A stretch of DNA of 8,032 nucleotides from contig JAJYDP010000201.1 in the NCBI GenBank assembly GCA_021777365.1, positions 1-8,032 of the forward strand. The letters are read 5' to 3'. The position numbers and the translations under genes are program-made. Source of the DNA: Chloroflexota bacterium (GTDB lineage Bacteria; Chloroflexota; Limnocylindria; Limnocylindrales; CSP1-4). Positions 5,858 through 8,032 of the stretch are shown one piece after another; position 1 is the stretch's first letter, and each line of letters begins with the position of its first letter. Below the pieces are notes generated by a model, which was given only the letters and a program-made list of their open reading frames with translations, made no database searches and was not told where the DNA came from.

Positions 5858-6138
5858 CGCGCCGCCACCTGCGCTCGCTCGGCCCGTGCCCGCCGCCGAC
5901 CGATGCTCTGCCCGGCAGGAGATCCGAACGCCGGGCAGGTGCAGATGTAGTGCCGCCTGCCTGAGTAAATGTCCGAGGCGAACTCCACGCGCGGGGCCGC
6001 CTGCACCTCCGCGAGGCAGGCCGGGAAGTGGTCGCGCTCAGGGTGCCCGCACCCGCAGATCGGCTCCGGCCGCCTGCACGTGGGGCACGGACGCTCGGTG
6101 ATCCCGACCGGCGGCGGCTGTCGATATCCGAAGGTCAT
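5854..6138 (-). CDS. Multi-cysteine zinc-ribbon-like protein, 94 aa
   Basis: The start is the ATG at 6138 in an ATGA overlap. No Shine-Dalgarno is visible, so translation is probably coupled to termination of the upstream gene. A TTG start at 6180 is open in frame but has no ribosome-binding site either. The protein has seven cysteines. 'RPCPTCRRPEPICGCGHPERDH' covers about 17-37 (C18, C21, C28, C30, with H32 and H37), then C41, then 'HYICTCPAF' (C66, C68). These fit one or two zinc-binding ribbons. The last 20 residues are Arg/Ala-rich and basic, consistent with nucleic-acid binding. A 9-bp inverted repeat lies in its 3' part. The function is unknown; a zinc-binding regulator or adaptor is the natural guess. 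Confidence 0.76.
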   Translation of the reverse strand: MTFGYRQPPPVGITERPCPTCRRPEPICGCGHPERDHFPACLAEVQAAPRVEFASDIYSGRRHYICTCPAFGSPAGQSIGRRRARAERAQVAAR

Positions 6139-6482
6139 ATCGGCGCGTCCAGTTCGTCGAGAGCGTGACAGATAGAGCAACCCAGCTTCGCCATCGGGGT
6201 CGCGTGTTCATGGTCGCGGTCGGCCGCATCCACCACCGCGAGCAGCAGCGGGAGGGCATGCACCAGCAGCGCGGCAGTCTGCGCCCTGATCTGAAGCTCG
6301 TCCCCCGCCTCGTTGTGCAGCCAGAACTGGTCGAGCGGGCGATCCGGCATCCATGGGCCCGGACCGGCATCGTCCACCAGGTCACGCAGCATCGCGCGGA
6401 GGCCGGGCGGCACCTGGTAGCTCGTCTGGTCCATGTCGGGCAGTGCCTCCCATGTGTCGTGGAACGGGACGCGCTCAGTCAT
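6135..6482 (-). CDS. Hypothetical protein with C-terminal CxxC, 115 aa
   Basis: The ATG at 6482 overlaps the previous stop as ATGA and has GGAGGG 7 nt upstream, so this start is well supported. The N-terminus is acidic and Trp/Pro-containing, with 'PWMPDRPLDQFWLHNEAGDE' at about 43-62. An amphipathic or hydrophobic helix follows at about 66-88 (AQTAALLVHALPLLLAVVDA); with His and Asp inside and flanking it, this looks more like a buried helix than a membrane span. The end carries 'DHEHATPMAKLGCSICHALD', in which C102, C105, H106 and the upstream histidines could make one zinc site. The C-x-I-C-H string is repeated in the 82-aa protein two genes downstream (CGICHH). No known function is recognised. 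Confidence 0.76.
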   Translation of the reverse strand: MTERVPFHDTWEALPDMDQTSYQVPPGLRAMLRDLVDDAGPGPWMPDRPLDQFWLHNEAGDELQIRAQTAALLVHALPLLLAVVDAADRDHEHATPMAKLGCSICHALDELDAPI

Positions 6483-6769
6483 GCCCGTGCCCTCCGACGC
6501 TCCCTCGCGGCCACCTCCACCGCGCGGTGCGCCTCCCGGCAGAGGTCGCAGCGGCAGCCCGCGCTGTAGTCGAACGCCCGGCCGTGCCCCTCGCCCCTCG
6601 CGGCGAGCCGAGCCCGACGGATGGCCGTCGTCCCCGTGCCGTCCACGTGCGGCGGCGTGCCCTCGGTGAGCGGCGTCCCGCCGAGGTACCAGCGGCGCTT
6701 GTCCCCGTACGCCGACGAGGGGCCGACGTCCGCCCAGCCCCCGCTCGCGTTGCCGACCCGGACTCTCAC
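6479..6769 (-). CDS. Small Cys-cluster (CxCxxC) basic protein, 96 aa
   Basis: The start is the GTG at 6769, overlapping the previous stop as GTGA, with a good GGAGG site 7 nt upstream. Residues 1-45 are Gly-rich and loop-like. From about residue 46 the chain is strongly basic. Residues 68-83 contain 'YSAGCRCDLCREAHR', with cysteines C72, C74 and C77, followed by an Arg-rich helix to the end. The Tyr-x-x-Gly-Cys-x-Cys-x-x-Cys-Arg-x-Ala pattern is one seen in many short proteins of actinobacteria and their phages. It probably binds zinc, with histidines 62 and 81 as possible fourth ligands. The basic tail suggests nucleic-acid contact, but this is inference. The gene is followed by an ATGA overlap with the next one. 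Confidence 0.76.
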   Translation of the reverse strand: MRVRVGNASGGWADVGPSSAYGDKRRWYLGGTPLTEGTPPHVDGTGTTAIRRARLAARGEGHGRAFDYSAGCRCDLCREAHRAVEVAARERRRARA

Positions 6770-7005
6770 GGCAGGGCCTCCGCGGCCGCGCCCCAGTCGA
6801 AGCGCATCACGCCCTGCTCGTCCCGCCACGCCACGACGGGCGTGGCCTCCTCGGTCGCCTCGTCGGGCAGCAGCACGTCGATCCCGTCGCAGCTCTCGTA
6901 CACGTGCTCCCGCATGGCCCAGCGCGCCGCCGCGCGAGCCACGTCGGCGTCCTCCGTGTCGACCTCGACCAGCACGCCGCAGGCGACGGACGCCTCGGCT
7001 CTCAC
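6766..7005 (-). CDS. Hypothetical small acidic protein, 79 aa
   Basis: The product is unrecognised. The start is taken as the GTG at 7005, which overlaps the upstream TGA as GTGA, in line with most junctions here; purine-rich GAGGGGG and GGAGG lie just upstream. The first half reads as a strand (ACGVLVEVDTED) followed by a helix (DVARAAARWAMREHV). The second half has 'CDGIDVLLPDE' and a short Trp-containing end (VVAWRD, FDWGAA). This alternation suggests a small alpha/beta fold. It has two cysteines (C9, C39) and no metal-binding cluster, unlike its downstream neighbours. The frame extends upstream to 7092, but that stretch is Arg/Gly-rich out-of-frame read-through of the preceding gene. A small partner or regulatory protein is possible; nothing more can be said. 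Confidence 0.72.
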   Translation of the reverse strand: MRAEASVACGVLVEVDTEDADVARAAARWAMREHVYESCDGIDVLLPDEATEEATPVVAWRDEQGVMRFDWGAAAEALP

Positions 7006-7598
7006 GCCTCCACCCCCTCGCGCTGGCTGTCGAGCACGAAGTCGGCGCCGTACCCCAGCTCGCGCTGGCACAGCCGCATCGCGTCCTTCCACTCGTGGTC
7101 GTGCGCGGTGTCCCCGTCGGAGGACGTGTAGACCGCCGCGCCGAGGTGGTGCTTCAGGATGATCATGGCCGCCGTCACGATCAGGTCGTACGGCTTATAG
7201 GCGGTCTTGCAGAACGAGAAGTACTCCGGCCGGCCCTCGGCTAGACCCCCCCGCCACGGCTGCGGCGTGTCCTCGACCCGCCGCACGAGGAACGTCTCGT
7301 GCGAGCAGTCGCCGTCGCAGGTCCGCTCGCTGACGAGCACCCCGGCGAACCACGTCCCGCCGTCCTCCGCCATCGAGGGGGCGGGCCACGCGATGCCGTA
7401 GTCGCGCTCGCGGTGGCCGCAGTGCTCGACCCCGTTCAGGCTGATCGCCTCGTCGGTCAGGACCGGCTCGCCGCAGCCGTCCCAGCCCGCCAGCGGGATC
7501 TCCGCCGCGAGGATCACCATCCGCAGGTCCGCGACAGCCGCGCGGAAGGCTGTTGGGTCGAACTCCCGCGCCCGGTAGAGGTAGTGGGTATAGCCCAT
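7002..7598 (-). CDS. MGYTHY-type conserved phage protein, 198 aa
   Basis: The product begins MGYTHYLYRA, a start shared by a widespread family of uncharacterised phage proteins. Further family-like segments are 'ISLNGV' (about 52-57), 'FSFCKTAYKPYDLIV' (about 127-141) and 'YTSSDGD' (about 157-163). Eight cysteines are scattered through the chain, including C95/C99 in a short CDGDC loop and C129 in the FCKTA motif, but there is no classical zinc finger. No catalytic motif, signal peptide or membrane segment is visible. The start is supported by the GGGAGGG site 8 nt upstream, and the stop overlaps the next start as GTGA. Members of this family sit among small early-region genes in many phages and no function is known. 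The coding call is firm; the function is unknown. Confidence 0.87.
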   Translation of the reverse strand: MGYTHYLYRAREFDPTAFRAAVADLRMVILAAEIPLAGWDGCGEPVLTDEAISLNGVEHCGHRERDYGIAWPAPSMAEDGGTWFAGVLVSERTCDGDCSHETFLVRRVEDTPQPWRGGLAEGRPEYFSFCKTAYKPYDLIVTAAMIILKHHLGAAVYTSSDGDTAHDHEWKDAMRLCQRELGYGADFVLDSQREGVEA

Positions 7599-7606
7599 CC
7601 GAGGTA

Positions 7607-7613
7607 CCCTCCC
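7607..7613 (-). promoter_or_regulatory. Strong Shine-Dalgarno of the MGYTHY gene
   Basis: GGGAGGG on the minus strand, 8 nt before the ATG at 7598. It fixes that ATG as the start instead of any in-frame codon further upstream. Those upstream codons would run back over the DUF932-like gene in another frame. The site lies immediately 3' of the 10-bp stem, so folding of the stem would not cover it. Confidence 0.7.
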
Positions 7614-7664
7614 GCCGGGGCAGATCCGGACCTGCCCCGGCCTGTAGTCGCTGGCTCCTACAGG
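7614..7664 (-). promoter_or_regulatory. Two adjacent inverted repeats in the 59-nt gap between the DUF932-like gene and the MGYTHY gene
   Basis: Arms 7641-7647 (cctgtag) and 7658-7664 (ctacagg) form a perfect 7-bp stem with a 10-nt loop that takes in the upstream stop codon. Arms 7614-7623 (gccggggcag) and 7632-7641 (ctgccccggc) form a perfect 10-bp stem with an 8-nt loop whose centre, tccgga, is itself palindromic. The two stems share base 7641. In the transcript they come directly before the GGGAGGG ribosome-binding site of the next gene. No run of U follows either stem, so a standard intrinsic terminator is unlikely. A role in RNA processing, mRNA stability or translational tuning, or a protein-binding operator, is possible but inferred. 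Confidence 0.5.
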
Positions 7665-8032
7665 TCCCATTCCTGCCGCAGCAGCGACAGGGCGGTGTCC
7701 TTGAGGCGGGCAGCCGAGCCGTCCACGGCATTCACGAACCGCTTGGCCGGGACCAGCGCCTCGTCGCTCACGTAGAGCGGCCGATAGTGGTCGGCGTACT
7801 CGGTGACGGCGTTGAACGCGCGGTAGGCCGTCTCGGGGACGCCCACCAGCGTCGTGCTGTTCTTGTACAGGGCCGCGATGGTCTCGCGGGCGGCCAGCCG
7901 CCGGGTCGGGCGCTCGGCCTCGGGCTCGATGGGGATGAGCCGCTGGGTGAAGCCGTCGATCCACGTCGGGCTGGGGATGGCGATGTCGTTCAGCGTCGCC
8001 ATCAGCCGGACGAACGCCTCCACGTCGCGCTG
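7658..8032 (-). CDS. DUF932-family phage/plasmid protein, C-terminal part (5' end outside window)
   Basis: About 124 residues are visible. The frame stays open to the window edge, where three codons (Q, R, D) precede the first in-window GTG at 8023, so that GTG is probably internal and the true start lies outside. The visible part resembles the C-terminal end of DUF932 proteins (phage/plasmid-like family TIGR03299): a helical stretch, then 'NSTTLVGVPETAYRAFNAVT' followed by 'EYADHYRPLY', then 'ARLKDTALSLL' near the end. The motif of small residues followed by 'NAVTEYxDH' is the most family-like segment. DUF932 proteins are common in plasmids and phages and their biochemical role is not established. 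The gene ends in TAG at 7660-7658, inside the arm of an inverted repeat. The coding call is secure; the family call comes from recognition of the C-terminus only. Confidence 0.78.
   Translation of the reverse strand, partial: QRDVEAFVRLMATLNDIAIPSPTWIDGFTQRLIPIEPEAERPTRRLAARETIAALYKNSTTLVGVPETAYRAFNAVTEYADHYRPLYVSDEALVPAKRFVNAVDGSAARLKDTALSLLRQEWDL

Larger units (their letters stand above)
1..8032 (-). other. Single minus-strand, translationally coupled gene array
   Basis: Fifteen genes run in one direction. Eleven of 14 junctions are exact 4-nt overlaps of the form ATGA or GTGA (starts at 7005, 6769, 6482, 6138, 5857, 5612, 3570, 3193, 2108, 1743 and 107). The three exceptions are gaps of 59, 11 and 30 nt, so there is no gene-free stretch of even 100 bases. 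Several starts (6138, 5612, 3570) lack a clear Shine-Dalgarno and probably rely on reinitiation after the upstream stop. No promoter could be picked out, and transcription presumably begins right of the window. Confidence 0.8.

Noticed and set aside
5908..5938. 9-bp inverted repeat (ctgcccggc / gccgggcag, 13-nt loop) inside the 94-aa gene; its loop shares gatccg with the hairpin at 7614-7641
   Set aside because: Stems of this length made only of G/C-rich arms are likely by chance at this base composition, and the shared loop bases are too few to claim a common element.
7614..7641. Intrinsic terminator at the 10-bp stem
   Set aside because: The stem is strong but is followed by GGG and the Shine-Dalgarno, not a U-run, so it was recorded only as an inverted repeat of unknown role.
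1..8032. tRNA genes, CRISPR arrays, insertion sequences and attachment sites
   Set aside because: None could be seen. There is no spaced direct-repeat array, no transposase or integrase, and no gap large enough for a tRNA outside the coding sequences.

Overview
The window is about 8 kb of very GC-rich DNA in which every supportable gene lies on the minus strand. There are 15 genes packed end to end, read from high to low coordinates. Both ends are cut by the window: a DUF932-type gene enters at the right edge and an unidentified gene leaves at the left edge. The high GC content, the frequent GTG starts, the many short Cys-pair proteins and the family content (DUF932, the 'MGYTHY' phage family, an HNH protein, an SbcC/Rad50-like ATPase, a DUF5925-type AAA ATPase) suggest an actinobacteriophage or related mobile element. 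This would be its non-structural or early/DNA-metabolism region. No virion, packaging, integrase, tRNA or CRISPR sequence is visible, so the phage assignment is an inference from family content.

Layout from right to left, in the direction of transcription. (1) 8032-7658 is the C-terminal part of a DUF932-like protein. A 59-nt gap follows, holding two adjacent inverted repeats. (2) 7598-7002 is a 'MGYTHY' phage protein. (3) 7005-5609 holds five small proteins in a chain of 4-nt overlaps; four of them carry CxxC/CxC zinc-knuckle-like motifs. (4) 5612-1740 is a putative DNA-transaction block: a 681-aa SbcC/Rad50-like SMC ATPase, a 126-aa protein, a 362-aa AAA ATPase and a 122-aa HNH-like protein, each overlapping the next by 4 nt. 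(5) 1743-1177 is a membrane-anchored protein with an RlpA-like double-psi beta-barrel domain. (6) 1165-551 is an unrecognised Trp-rich 204-aa protein. (7) 520-104 is a 138-aa Cys-pair and helical protein ending in an acidic Pro-Glu repeat. (8) 107-1 is a partial gene.

Eleven of the 14 gene junctions are exact ATGA or GTGA overlaps. The whole window therefore reads as one translationally coupled polycistron, and no promoter or convincing intrinsic terminator is visible. The most plausible joint activity is DNA-end or replication-intermediate processing by the SMC ATPase, the AAA ATPase and the HNH protein. No SbcD/Mre11 nuclease is present in the window.

The most surprising non-coding signal is a near-perfect bacterial parS (ParB-binding) palindrome at 5079-5094, inside the SMC ATPase gene. 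It is encoded by five consecutive A/T-ending codons in otherwise strongly GC-ending sequence. A 13-bp perfect inverted repeat inside the RlpA-like gene and the paired hairpins at 7614-7664 are further structures that the genes alone do not explain.
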